From the NCBI GenBank assembly GCA_002292945.1, contig DBCG01000042.1, forward strand, positions 526-9,371: 8,846 nt of DNA, given 5' to 3'. Within the stretch, counting starts at the first letter, position 1. Each line of letters starts with the position of its first letter. A program made the position numbers and the translations under genes. This document shows, in pieces, positions 1-8,300 of the stretch. This stretch comes from Proteobacteria bacterium UBA964. Lineage in GTDB: Bacteria > Pseudomonadota > Gammaproteobacteria > Steroidobacterales > Steroidobacteraceae. Under the pieces are notes generated by a model. It was not told where the DNA came from, did no database searches, and worked only from the letters and a program-made list of their open reading frames with translations.

Positions 1-339
1 GATATACCGGTTGACGAGGCAGGCGTCGGGGTCGAAGCCGGGCCAGCCGGCTGCAGCCGCCGCGCGCTGTGCGAGATCGCGCAGCAGCGCGGGCATCGCG
101 GGCCAGGGGCGCCCGGTCAAAGGATCGCAGGATTCGTAGCGGTAACCGCGCGCGTCGCTCACCCAGCCGAGCGCGCCACAGTTGGTCATGGCAGCGGACA
201 TGGGCCGTCCGCCGGGGGTTTTGAGGTGCCGAAACGACGCGGCGGCCGAGATGAACTCGACCGCCGCGACGATGCCTTCGGTGGGCCCCGTGAAGCCGTG
301 CAGCAGCACGACCTCCGGGGCCACCGGCGTGGACTTCAC
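1..339 (-). CDS. alkB: AlkB-type DNA/RNA demethylase, 5' part only (runs off the left edge)
   Basis: Fe(II)/2-oxoglutarate-dependent dioxygenase that oxidatively removes methyl lesions such as 1-methyladenine and 3-methylcytosine from nucleic acids in the cytoplasm. Translating the minus strand from GTG at 339 gives 113 residues open to the edge. They align with E. coli AlkB without internal gaps: TPGGRPMSAAMTNCGALGW (residues 41-59) matches its TPGGYTMSVAMTNCGHLGW, followed by RPWPAMP and a closing DACLVNRY. Trp59 and Tyr66 correspond to the base-stacking Trp69 and Tyr76; Asn110 and Tyr112 to the 2-oxoglutarate contacts Asn120 and Tyr122. The iron ligands (His131, Asp133, His187 in E. coli) lie beyond the window. 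GTG339 is the first start after an in-frame stop at 360-358; another GTG lies at 324. The start is 4 bases past the receptor stop and has no good Shine-Dalgarno sequence, which suggests translational coupling. The N-terminus is about 10 residues shorter than in E. coli. Confidence 0.94.
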   Translation of the reverse strand, partial: MKSTPVAPEVVLLHGFTGPTEGIVAAVEFISAAASFRHLKTPGGRPMSAAMTNCGALGWVSDARGYRYESCDPLTGRPWPAMPALLRDLAQRAAAAAGWPGFDPDACLVNRYI

Positions 340-343
340 CGGA

Positions 344-2896
344 TCAGAACGCGAAGGTCACGCGTCCGTAGATGAAGCGACCCGACCGACCGAAGGGCGC
401 GAGGTTCGAGAACGAGGTCGCACCCGTCGAGTTGAGGCCCGGCGGCAGCGGATCCGGGTACTTGTCGAACACGTTGTCGGCGCCGACCGCGAACTTCAGA
501 TGGTCGCCGAACTCGTAGCGACCTTCGAGGTCCACCAGCGTCTTGGGCGTCATCAGGAAGTCGGGCGCGGAGACCGTCGGCGCATTCTGCGGCGAGAGGA
601 CCTCGCCGTAGCGCGTGGCGCGGGCGGTGAGACCCCAGTTCGCGAGCGACCAGTTCACCGACAGCGCGTACTTGTCCTTCGGCGTGCCCTCTTCGAAGGT
701 CAGGCGGTTGCCGCGATCGAACAGGATCGGCGCCGGGTTGAGCGCCGACAACTGCGAGGTCGCCGGCAGCTTGGTGACCGTGGTCTCGTTGAAGTTGGCG
801 GTGGCGGTGATGTCGAAGCGACCCGCGCTGTCGGTGACGACGGGGTAGTTGAACACCACGTCGACGCCCTTCGTCACGGTGTCTACACCGTTGATGAAGA
901 AGCGGCCGCCACCGATGCCGATGAAGCCCTGCGAGGTGAGGTAATTACGCACCGCCGCCGAGGTGAGGTTCTCCGAGAGCACGATGCGGTTGTCGAGTTC
1001 GATGCGGTAGGCATCGACCGTCAACGAGGCGCGATCGAACTGGAACACGGCACCGACCGAGAGGTTGGTGGCGTCTTCGGAGTCGAGCGGCTTCGCGCCG
1101 AGCGCAGCAGCCACCGGATCCGTCGCCGGGAAGGTGGTGATGTCGAACGGCACGCCGTTGATGAAGTTCGTCGAGGTGGTCGCGAAGTACTGCTGCTGCA
1201 GCGCCGGGGCGCGGAAGCCGGTCGAGTACGAACCGCGCAGCGCGAAGCCGTCCGCGAAGTCGTAGCGACCCGAGAGCTTGCCGGAGACGTTGCTGCCGAA
1301 GTCCGAGTAGTCCTCGACGCGCAGCGCCGCCGAAGCCAGCAGCTTCTCGGTGAGGTTCGCTTCGAGATCGATGTACGCACCGACCGCGTTGCGGCTCTCG
1401 TCGACCACGTTCGCCGGACGGAAGCCCGGGAAGACCTGGGCGCCCGAGGGGGTCGGGCAACCACCCGCCGCAGTGTCGGCGGCGGTCGGGCTGGTGCAGC
1501 CCGGGCTGCCGAGCGGCAGACGCACGCCGCCGTTTCGGTAGGAGTCCGGCTCACCGGCGGTGATGCTGTAGGACTCGCGACGCGCCTCGACGCCGACCGC
1601 GATGTTGAGCGGCGAGGCAAGGCCCGAGACCTCGACGCCGCGCACGCCCGAGAGGTTGAACACGAGCTGGTCGTAGTCGTAGCCGCCCGCATCGAACACG
1701 GTCTTGCTGGTGGGGCCGAGCGAGCGGTTCAGGGTGTCGACGATGGTGAACTCCATCTCGTTGAGGCCGTAGCCGAGCGAGGCGTCCATGTCCCAGCTGC
1801 CGAGCGTCCAACGCGTGCCGAAGGTCGCCGCATAGTCCGTGACATCCGGCGCGATCTTCGGCAGGAAGCCGTCGGGGTAGATCGAGGGGATGTTGCGGCC
1901 CGAGGGATCGTTGGCGAGACGCTGGAAGCCGGCCGACAAGGCCGAACGGTCCTGGTAGCTCGCCCAGGCGTAGAACTCGGCGTTATCGTTGATGTCGATG
2001 CCGGCGTTCACGAACAGCGTGGTCTGCTTCATCTCCGGCTCGCCGTACCACTGGCTGAAGCGGTTGAAGGTGATCTCACGCGGGTCGTAGGCGCCGTTGG
2101 CGAGGCGGGCGTATTGCGCACGGGCATCCCAGCCGCCGCGCTCGGTACGCTCCTGGTCCTTATATTCTGCGGCGACGGTGATGAAGCCGCTATCGCCCAG
2201 CGAGAAGCCCTTCCAACCGGAGACCGTGAGGGTCTCGCCATCGCTGCGCTTGCGGCGCAGCTCGGAGGGCGCAGACCAGGTCGCCGTCGGATTGGACGGC
2301 GGCGCACCGGTCAAGGTCTTGTAGGTCGAATCGCGCCAGCCGTAGCTCACGCCGAGTTCGCCGCCCGTGCTGTCTTCGCGCAGGCGAAGGTTGATGACGC
2401 CGGCGATGGCGTCCGAACCGTACTGCGCCGAGGCGCCGTCGCGCAGCACTTCGATGGCGCGCACGGCGGTGTTCGGGATGGTGTTGAGGTCGACCGCAGC
2501 GGAGCCGCGACCGACGGTACCGTTGACGTTGACGAGCGCGGCGCTGTGACGGCGCTTGCCGTTGATGAGCACCAGCGTCTGGTCGGGGCCGAGGCCGCGC
2601 AGCGTGGCCGGGCGCACGGTGTCCGTACCGTCGGCGAGACCGGGGCGCGGGAAGTTGAAGGACGGCAACGAGACCGACAACGCTTGGTTGAGCTCGGTGA
2701 CGCCGAGATTCTGGAGGGCCGAGGCGGGGACCACATCGACGGGCACCGCGGTATCGAGCGCCGAACGGTTGGCGACGCGGGTGCCGGTGATCACGACCTG
2801 CTCGAGTTCCTCAGCGGCGGGCTTGGCGGCCTCTTGGGCGACAGCGGCCTGGGACAGTGCGGCGGCCACGAAAACGGCAACGATATTGTTGCGCAT
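344..2896 (-). CDS. TonB-dependent outer-membrane receptor
   Basis: Outer-membrane beta-barrel with a periplasmic plug, which imports a scarce nutrient using energy from TonB-ExbBD. The protein has 850 residues. Residues 1-20 are a signal peptide with a likely AVA|Q cleavage site. A TonB-box-like EQVVITGTR lies at 32-40. The plug covers about 45-170, with LRGLGPDQTLVLINGKRRH, a VNGTVGRGSAAVDLNTIP stretch and the hallmark IEVLRDGASAQYGSDAIAGVIN. The rest is barrel, including RGSYSTGFRAPALQQQYF, and it ends in GRVTFAF, whose C-terminal Phe is the usual BAM-recognition signal. A Cys pair in GCTSPTAADTAAGGC probably lies in a surface loop. ATG2896 is chosen over the upstream TTG2911 because AAGGAG lies 6 bases before it and the signal peptide begins there. 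Length and architecture are normal for the family. The substrate cannot be assigned; no siderophore, vitamin or sugar genes are nearby. alkB follows directly. Confidence 0.95.
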   Translation of the reverse strand: MRNNIVAVFVAAALSQAAVAQEAAKPAAEELEQVVITGTRVANRSALDTAVPVDVVPASALQNLGVTELNQALSVSLPSFNFPRPGLADGTDTVRPATLRGLGPDQTLVLINGKRRHSAALVNVNGTVGRGSAAVDLNTIPNTAVRAIEVLRDGASAQYGSDAIAGVINLRLREDSTGGELGVSYGWRDSTYKTLTGAPPSNPTATWSAPSELRRKRSDGETLTVSGWKGFSLGDSGFITVAAEYKDQERTERGGWDARAQYARLANGAYDPREITFNRFSQWYGEPEMKQTTLFVNAGIDINDNAEFYAWASYQDRSALSAGFQRLANDPSGRNIPSIYPDGFLPKIAPDVTDYAATFGTRWTLGSWDMDASLGYGLNEMEFTIVDTLNRSLGPTSKTVFDAGGYDYDQLVFNLSGVRGVEVSGLASPLNIAVGVEARRESYSITAGEPDSYRNGGVRLPLGSPGCTSPTAADTAAGGCPTPSGAQVFPGFRPANVVDESRNAVGAYIDLEANLTEKLLASAALRVEDYSDFGSNVSGKLSGRYDFADGFALRGSYSTGFRAPALQQQYFATTSTNFINGVPFDITTFPATDPVAAALGAKPLDSEDATNLSVGAVFQFDRASLTVDAYRIELDNRIVLSENLTSAAVRNYLTSQGFIGIGGGRFFINGVDTVTKGVDVVFNYPVVTDSAGRFDITATANFNETTVTKLPATSQLSALNPAPILFDRGNRLTFEEGTPKDKYALSVNWSLANWGLTARATRYGEVLSPQNAPTVSAPDFLMTPKTLVDLEGRYEFGDHLKFAVGADNVFDKYPDPLPPGLNSTGATSFSNLAPFGRSGRFIYGRVTFAF

Positions 2897-2902
2897 GTAC
2901 AA

Positions 2903-2908
2903 CTCCTT
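2903..2908 (-). promoter_or_regulatory. Ribosome binding site of the TonB-dependent receptor
   Basis: AAGGAG on the minus strand, 6 bases before ATG2896. This near-ideal Shine-Dalgarno sequence decides the start: it lies inside the possible N-terminal extension that begins at TTG2911, so that extension is unlikely to be translated. Confidence 0.85.
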
Positions 2909-2936
2909 CAATGCGGACAGGGATCAAACTTTGACG

Positions 2937-2966
2937 AGAATAACCGGTCTTAGCCCCGAAACTCAA
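2937..2966 (-). promoter_or_regulatory. Candidate sigma70-like promoter for the receptor-alkB transcript
   Basis: On the minus strand, TTGAGT (2966-2961, 4 of 6 match to TTGACA) is followed after 18 bases by TATTCT (2942-2937, 4 of 6 match to TATAAT), about 40 bases before the receptor start. It is the best-placed pair in the 2897-3116 gap between divergent genes. I see no clear Fur box, riboswitch or plus-strand promoter in that gap. The match is modest and the call is tentative. Confidence 0.3.
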
Positions 2967-3116
2967 CCGATTCCGACCTGCCGGCTGAGCATGGGCTTAT
3001 GCAGGAAAGCAACAACTCGTTGGCCATCGAGCCTGGGCCGAACTTGGAAAAAAAGCCGCCCGGACATGACTTTCGGCATCTCTACCGCACCGCCTGGCAG
3101 GAGCAGACTAAGCCCC

Positions 3117-3470
3117 ATGTCCCGCCCTTTCAGCGCCTTCCCGACCACGCCCTGCGATGAGTGCCTCGGCAGCGCCGAGAAGCACCTGCAGACGGACGCT
3201 GGGCTCGCGCTCTACTGCGAGCATGAGGGCGCCCTCGCCCTCTGCGAGCACAACCGTTGGCGCGTGATCTCCCCGCTGACCTTCGACGAAGCGACCGCCG
3301 TCCTCGAAGCCTGTGTCACCGCCCGCAAGATCACCGAGATCGAAGACACCGACATCAAAGACATGCAGATGGACGCCGCTGATTTCCAGCCTTGGCAGCC
3401 GCCGCGCATCCAGACCCAACGCCCCACGGCTGTCCCAGCCGATCGCCGAGCCAACGCAACCAGCCGCTGA
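3117..3470 (+). CDS. Small Cys/His-containing protein of unknown function
   Basis: A 117-residue soluble protein that I do not recognise. It has no signal peptide or membrane segment. The N-terminal half has a potential metal-binding pattern: Cys13-x2-Cys16, His23, Cys34-x-His36 and Cys43-x-His45, the last two in similar contexts (YCEHEG, LCEHNRW). An acidic helical part follows (about 55-90, EATAVLEAC and EIEDTDIKDMQMD), then a Pro/Arg-rich, probably disordered tail. Codon use is strongly G/C at third positions from ATG3117 onward, which supports a real gene. The reading frame upstream uses rare codons (AGG, AGA, CTA), so the longer starts at 3066 and before are rejected. AGGAG at 3099-3103 is 13 bases before the ATG, rather far for a Shine-Dalgarno sequence. 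The histidine kinase starts 42 bases downstream on the same strand, so the two may be co-transcribed. Zinc or redox binding is inference from the Cys/His spacing only. Confidence 0.7.
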   Translation: MSRPFSAFPTTPCDECLGSAEKHLQTDAGLALYCEHEGALALCEHNRWRVISPLTFDEATAVLEACVTARKITEIEDTDIKDMQMDAADFQPWQPPRIQTQRPTAVPADRRANATSR

Positions 3471-3512
3471 GCGACGCCACGCGGTCACGCAAGGCTGTAA
3501 TCTGCGGGTCGT

Positions 3513-4712
3513 ATGCTCTTCGACCTCGAAACCCAGAATGTCCCCGCCGCCACCCGCAAGCAGTTGAACCTGCAGGCGGCGGTGCTGATCTTCACGATCC
3601 TCGCCGTGGCCGCCCTGCAGTTGCCGTGGCGACTCGAGGATTGGACAGCGCTCGAATGGGGCGGGGTCGGGGCATTGGTCTCCTTCGCCGCCGTATTCGG
3701 CGCCACGGTGCTCATGATCGAGTACGGCGCCAATTCGATCGAGCGCATCCTGCTGATCCTGCTGCAGATCGCCATCGTCGTGATCGCCTTCGACCGCTTC
3801 AGGAACTACCCCGGTCTCGTCTATACGGTGCCCGCGCTGTTGATCGTGGTCGCGACGCAGTTCGCGACGCTGTTCCGCGATTGGGTGGCGACGCTGCTGA
3901 TCGTCATCTCGAGCCTCGCGTTCTGGGGCGTGAGCCTCATCAACATGCCCTGGCCGGGCGCGCTGCTGCCGACGCTGGTCCTGATCGCATTCCAAGGCTA
4001 TGCGGTGAGCATCATCGCCTCGCGCGTCGAGGTCGACCGCGCACGCGGCGAACTCGCGCGCAGCAACGCCGAACTTGTGTCGATGCAGTCGTTCGTCGCC
4101 GAGACCGTGCGCGACCGCGAACGGCTGCGCATCGCGCGCGACCTGCATGATGTCACCGGCCACAAGCTGACGGCGCTCAAGATCAACCTGCAGATCATGC
4201 AGCAGCGGGTCAAGGACAACGCCGAGCTGCGGGATTTCGTCGACCGTGCGGCGCAGATCGCCGACGATCTGCTCTCCGACACCCGGGTGATCGTCCGTCA
4301 GATCAGCGGCGCCGAGGGCCTCGCGCTCGGCGAGTCGCTCACCAAGCTCGCGAGCCTCCTGCCCGACGGCATGATCACCGTCGAGCTCGAGGAAGGGCTG
4401 CGCGTCCAGAGCGGCGAGGTCGCGCGGCTGCTGCTGCGCGCCGGACAGGAAGGCACCTCGAACGCCCTGCGTCACGGCGGGGCGAACCGGATCCAGCTCA
4501 GCCTGCGGCGGATCGCCGACCGCTTCGTGATGCGCATCATCGACAACGGTCGCGGCCTGCGCGGCAAGCCTGCCGGCTTCGGACGCAGCCAGCTCGCAGC
4601 GCGTGTCAAAGAATTGAACGGGGAGTATCGCCTGATCGACCATGCCGCGACGGGTGGCACCGGCTGCGAACTCGAGATCACCCTGCCCGATGAGGCCTCG
4701 CCGAACGCCTGA
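3513..4712 (+). CDS. Membrane sensor histidine kinase, HisKA_3/HATPase (DesK/NarX-like class)
   Basis: Sensor kinase of the HPK7 class, which autophosphorylates on His and passes the phosphate to a NarL/LuxR-type regulator. It has 399 residues. Six hydrophobic helices lie at about 21-38, 49-69, 78-95, 102-118, 126-143 and 149-168, with only short loops and no periplasmic sensor domain, so it probably senses something in or at the membrane. A short coiled-coil linker (170-200) leads to the HisKA_3 domain with RERLRIARDLHDVTGHKLTAL; His212 is the expected phosphorylation site. The ATPase domain shows an N box (QEGTSNALRHGG, Asn317), the D/G1 box (IIDNGRGL, Asp344) and a G2-like GGTGCELEITLP (381-392). 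All key residues are present, so it should be active. ATG3513 is the first start in the frame, but no clear Shine-Dalgarno sequence precedes it. Its probable partner is the convergent regulator, whose stop is 3 bases away. The signal is unknown. Confidence 0.94.
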   Translation: MLFDLETQNVPAATRKQLNLQAAVLIFTILAVAALQLPWRLEDWTALEWGGVGALVSFAAVFGATVLMIEYGANSIERILLILLQIAIVVIAFDRFRNYPGLVYTVPALLIVVATQFATLFRDWVATLLIVISSLAFWGVSLINMPWPGALLPTLVLIAFQGYAVSIIASRVEVDRARGELARSNAELVSMQSFVAETVRDRERLRIARDLHDVTGHKLTALKINLQIMQQRVKDNAELRDFVDRAAQIADDLLSDTRVIVRQISGAEGLALGESLTKLASLLPDGMITVELEEGLRVQSGEVARLLLRAGQEGTSNALRHGGANRIQLSLRRIADRFVMRIIDNGRGLRGKPAGFGRSQLAARVKELNGEYRLIDHAATGGTGCELEITLPDEASPNA

Positions 4713-4715
4713 CGG

Positions 4716-5381
4716 CTACAGGAGCCCCGCGGCGATGGCGCGGATCACCGCTTGGGTGCGGTCGCGCGACTCGAGCTTGGTCATCAGGTCGCTCATGTAG
4801 TTCTTGACCGTGCCCTCCACGAGACCGAGCGCCTGCGCGATCTCTTTGTTGGTGAGGCCGGTGGCGGCGAGGCGCAGCACGCCCTTCTCGCGCTCGGTCA
4901 GGGAGGTGTCGAACGCCACGGCATCGCCTTGACGCTCGCTGGCCCGCGTCGCACGACGCATGGTGTGGGTGACCACCGGGCTGAACCACTGGCCCCCGAC
5001 CGCCACCGCCTCGATGGCGGCGAGCAGATCCTCGGGCGTCGCCCCCTTAAGCAGGAAGCCTCGCGCACCAGCCGCCAAGGCTTCATCGAGCAGGTTCGCC
5101 TCGTCGAAGGTCGTGAGCAGGATGACCGGGATCGGGCAGATCCAACCGCCGAGCCGCCGGACCACATCAAAGCCGTTGAGGCCCGGCATGCGGATATCCG
5201 AGACCACCACATCCACCGGATTGCGCCGCATCTCGGAGATCAGCTCGGTGGGTTGTGTGGTGGCGTAGTCCACCCAAAGCGTCGGCATCGTGTCGAGGAG
5301 CGTCCTCAACCCTTCCAGCACGATCGACTGGTCATCGACCAGCGCTACGCGGATGCGATCATTTAACCGGTGCGGGTCCAA
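4716..5381 (-). CDS. NarL/FixJ-family response regulator (receiver + LuxR-type HTH)
   Basis: DNA-binding response regulator of 221 residues. The receiver domain (about 10-125) carries the acidic pair Asp16-Asp17, phospho-acceptor Asp62 in VVVSDIRMPGLNG, Thr90 in the LLTTFDE switch region and Lys112 in FLLKGA. A linker follows, then a LuxR-type helix-turn-helix (about 159-216) with LTEREKGVLRLAATGLTNKEIA and GTVKNYMSDLMTKL. The length is normal and all catalytic residues are intact. HPK7 kinases normally pair with this class, so the convergent kinase next door is the likely partner. The only usable start before the receiver is TTG5381, supported by an AAGAAGG Shine-Dalgarno 10 bases upstream. 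That start lies inside the 3' end of the S74 fibre gene (19-base overlap), pointing to co-transcription or translational coupling with the fibre. The target genes are unknown; the fibre or its own operon is a reasonable guess. Confidence 0.94.
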   Translation of the reverse strand: MDPHRLNDRIRVALVDDQSIVLEGLRTLLDTMPTLWVDYATTQPTELISEMRRNPVDVVVSDIRMPGLNGFDVVRRLGGWICPIPVILLTTFDEANLLDEALAAGARGFLLKGATPEDLLAAIEAVAVGGQWFSPVVTHTMRRATRASERQGDAVAFDTSLTEREKGVLRLAATGLTNKEIAQALGLVEGTVKNYMSDLMTKLESRDRTQAVIRAIAAGLL

Positions 5382-8300
5382 CTGGCTTTGACCTTCTTGG
5401 ACGGTGCGACCAGGCCGACCGAATTGCCGTTTGCGACCACATCGATGCCCTGCGACGCCGTCGGCACCACGCGCAGCGTGCCGCCGGCGCTGATGACCTG
5501 CGCGGTGGCATAACTGCCATCCTCGGCCGACACCGTCACGAGGTAGTGACCGCCGGCAGCCGCATCGAACAGCGGTGCCACCGAGCCGTAGGAGACGAAC
5601 AGTTCCTTGCCGCCGGTGTTGACGACGCGTCCGCGCAACCGCGCCGCATCGACGCTGTCGATCACCGCATCATCCGCGTCCAATTCCTTGAATCGGGCCT
5701 TGTCCGCCTCGATGCGCGCTGCCCGCAGCTCTTCGATGTACGCCCGATCGGCGGTGAGGTTCTGGACCTTGAAGGTCGGGGTCAGCACGACCATGGTGTC
5801 CGGCTCACGGGTGAGCTCGAAGCGTGCGACGAAGGTCTCCGTCTTACCGAGTCGCTCATCGATCTGGATGATCTGTGCCTCGGCTTGGAACAGGCGCTCC
5901 TCGACCATCGCAAGGGTCTGCTCGGCGACGACGAGGCGCGCGTCCTGCGCATCGAGGCGCGTGTCCTGCTGCTTCAGGCCCTCGATCAGCACCGGGATGA
6001 AACCCGTGTAGTTGACCGACTTGAAGCCCTGCGCGTCGGTGGAGACGAGCTCCGGTAGGACCTTCTCGACCTCCTGCGCGATCACGCCGATCTGCGGGCG
6101 AGGCGAGAAGCCCCGGTCCGGGAAGGCCTCGCGGTTCCAGTCGTAGGACACGCCCTGCAGCTTGCGCACGATCGAGAGCGCATCCGTGATGGCCTGGAGA
6201 TTGGTCTTGAAGCGGGCGTCGGAGGTGAGCTCCACACCCTGCGCGAAGACGCGCGTGCCGCGGATGTCGCCCTCGACATCGAGTTTGAAGCCCGCGCCCG
6301 GCGCCTTGCCGAGACCCATGTCGCCGTCGCGGGTGACCTGCAGCAGCGCCGTGCCGGCGTCGTTCTGCAACTCGAGCAGGTTACTCGTCTGACCGACCGC
6401 GCCGCGCACGACGAGACCGATGGCGCTCGCCGTCGCGTTGATCTGCAGCTGGTTGCCGATCTCGACGCGACCGTCGTTGCCGATACGCAGACGCTCCACA
6501 CCGTTGGTGCTGAACGCCAAGGTGTCCGCGGCCGGCAGGTACATGCCGTTGCCGGTCGCCGTGCCACCCGTCGGGATGAACTTGAGCGCCGAGGCGGTGC
6601 CCGTGGTGGCGAGGTTGGTGCCGTCGAAGGTCAGCTCGGAACCGGTGGTCAGCACCCTGGACGCGTTGAGGTATGGGATGCCGTTGATGGCGCCGCCCGC
6701 GAGCGTGACCGCACCGTCGAAGGTGCTGGCGCCGCGGGCGCGGAAGCTGCCGTCGAGGTCGACCAAGCCGCTGGCATTGAAGGTACCAGTGGAGAGCGAA
6801 TTCGTGGAGATCGACGTGGCCGTCAGCGCGTCGGTGGTGATACCGCCGTTGGCGTTGAGGGCGCCGGTGAGCGTGGTCACGCCGGTCACCGCGAGCGTGC
6901 CGCCGATCTCGCTCGCGCCCGAGGCGCGGAAGGTCCCGGCGACATCCAACCGACGCTGCGGATTGTTGGTGCCGATACCCACATTGCCGAGCCCATCGAC
7001 GCGAAGCTGCTCGGTACCACCGGTGCTGATGATCACCGACGAGGTGAGCGCGGCGAGCCGCAGTGCATCCGCGGCGGTCACGAGCGGCGTGCTCAAGGAA
7101 GTATTGGCGGCGAGTTGCGTACCCGTGAGCGCCGTGAAGGTGCCGGCGACCGGCGTGGTGCCACCGATGATCGCGTTGTCGATCGTGCCGCCCGAGAAAC
7201 TGCCGCCGCCGATCGTCATGCCGGTCAGCGTGCCGCCCGAGATGGCGGCCGTGGTGGCGGTGAGGGTGTCGGTGACGAGACCATCGACGACGGTCAGTCC
7301 GTCGTTCGCCGTCACCGCGCTGTTGAGGAGGGTCACGCCCGTCACGCTCAGCGTGCCGCCGACCGTGCCGTTACCCGATGCGTTGAGGTCGGTCGTGGTC
7401 ACACCACCGTTGGCGGTGAGCAGACCAGTGAGGGTCGACACACCCGCGACCGTGGCATCGCCGGTCGCTTCGAGGGTCGTGAAGCGGCCGGTGTTGGCGG
7501 TGGTCGCGCCGATCGAGGTGTTGTTGATGGTCGCGTTGGTGATCGTACCGCCGCCGATCGCGACATCGTTGGTCTGGAACTGGCCGCCCGAGGTGATGAT
7601 CGCGCGGACGCGGTTATTGGTCACGAGCCGCAGGTCGACATTGTTCGTGGCGCCGATGAAGTTGCTGCCCGCGCTTGGCGCACTGCCAAGCGCCCCGCCG
7701 CTGCTGGTCGCACTGTTACCCGTGAGGGTCCAAGCCGCGCCTGCGGTGACGGGGTTGACCCAGACGAGGTTACCGCCACCGTCCGTGGAGAGCACATTGC
7801 CGCTGTCGCCGTCGGCGCCAGGCAGCGTCCAGATGCGATTGCCGAGGAGCGTGTTCGGTGCGCGGAAGCCGACGAAGTTGTCGCCGGCAAGATCCGTGAA
7901 CTGAAGCGCCGAAGTGATCGAGGCGAGCGCGGTGGGCTGCAGCGTCACCGTGCCGGAGGCCGCGAGCGTGGTGGTCGTGATGCCGCCGTTCGCTTCGAGC
8001 AGACCGCCGACGCTGTTACCGCCGGTCACCTCCAAAGTCGGCGTCCGGATCCCGCCGTTCGCGTCAAGCTGGTTCACGAGGGTGGCCGCGCCATTGACCG
8101 TCAACGCGCCCACCAACTCCGTGGCACCGTCGACGCGCAGCGCACCACCGATGATGCCGGCACCTGAGGTCGTGATCGTCGTGGTGCCCACTCCGCCGTT
8201 GGCCGTGAGCAAGCCCGTCAGCGTCGTCGTGCTGGTCGCCACCAGAGTGGTGAAACGCCCGGTGTTCGCCGTGATGGCGCCGATCGCCGTGTTCTCGATG

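Noticed and set aside
182..2953. Very long plus-strand open frame opposite the receptor (923 codons)
   Set aside because: It is Arg/Val/Gly/Glu-rich low-complexity sequence with no recognisable domain, produced by the GC-rich codon pattern of the receptor on the other strand.
3045..3080. Run of seven A next to a GC-rich stretch, resembling a minus-strand terminator
   Set aside because: The possible stem is only about 4 base pairs with a long loop, and no minus-strand gene ends there.
2963..3148. 61-codon minus-strand frame between the receptor and the small gene
   Set aside because: No Shine-Dalgarno sequence, overlaps the start of the plus-strand small gene, and has no recognisable feature.
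3496..3501. TGTAAT as a -10 box for a leaderless kinase transcript
   Set aside because: No -35-like hexamer at 16-18 bases upstream; it could be chance, and co-transcription with the upstream gene is as likely.
3108..4643. Long minus-strand open frame opposite the kinase and small gene
   Set aside because: Its composition (His/Arg/Asp/Gln-rich, no motifs) is that of a shadow frame; the plus-strand kinase has complete catalytic motifs.
6420..8167. Long plus-strand open frames opposite the fibre gene
   Set aside because: Val/Pro/Ser- or Arg/Ala/Gly-rich mirror images of the repeat codons; no start signals or domains.
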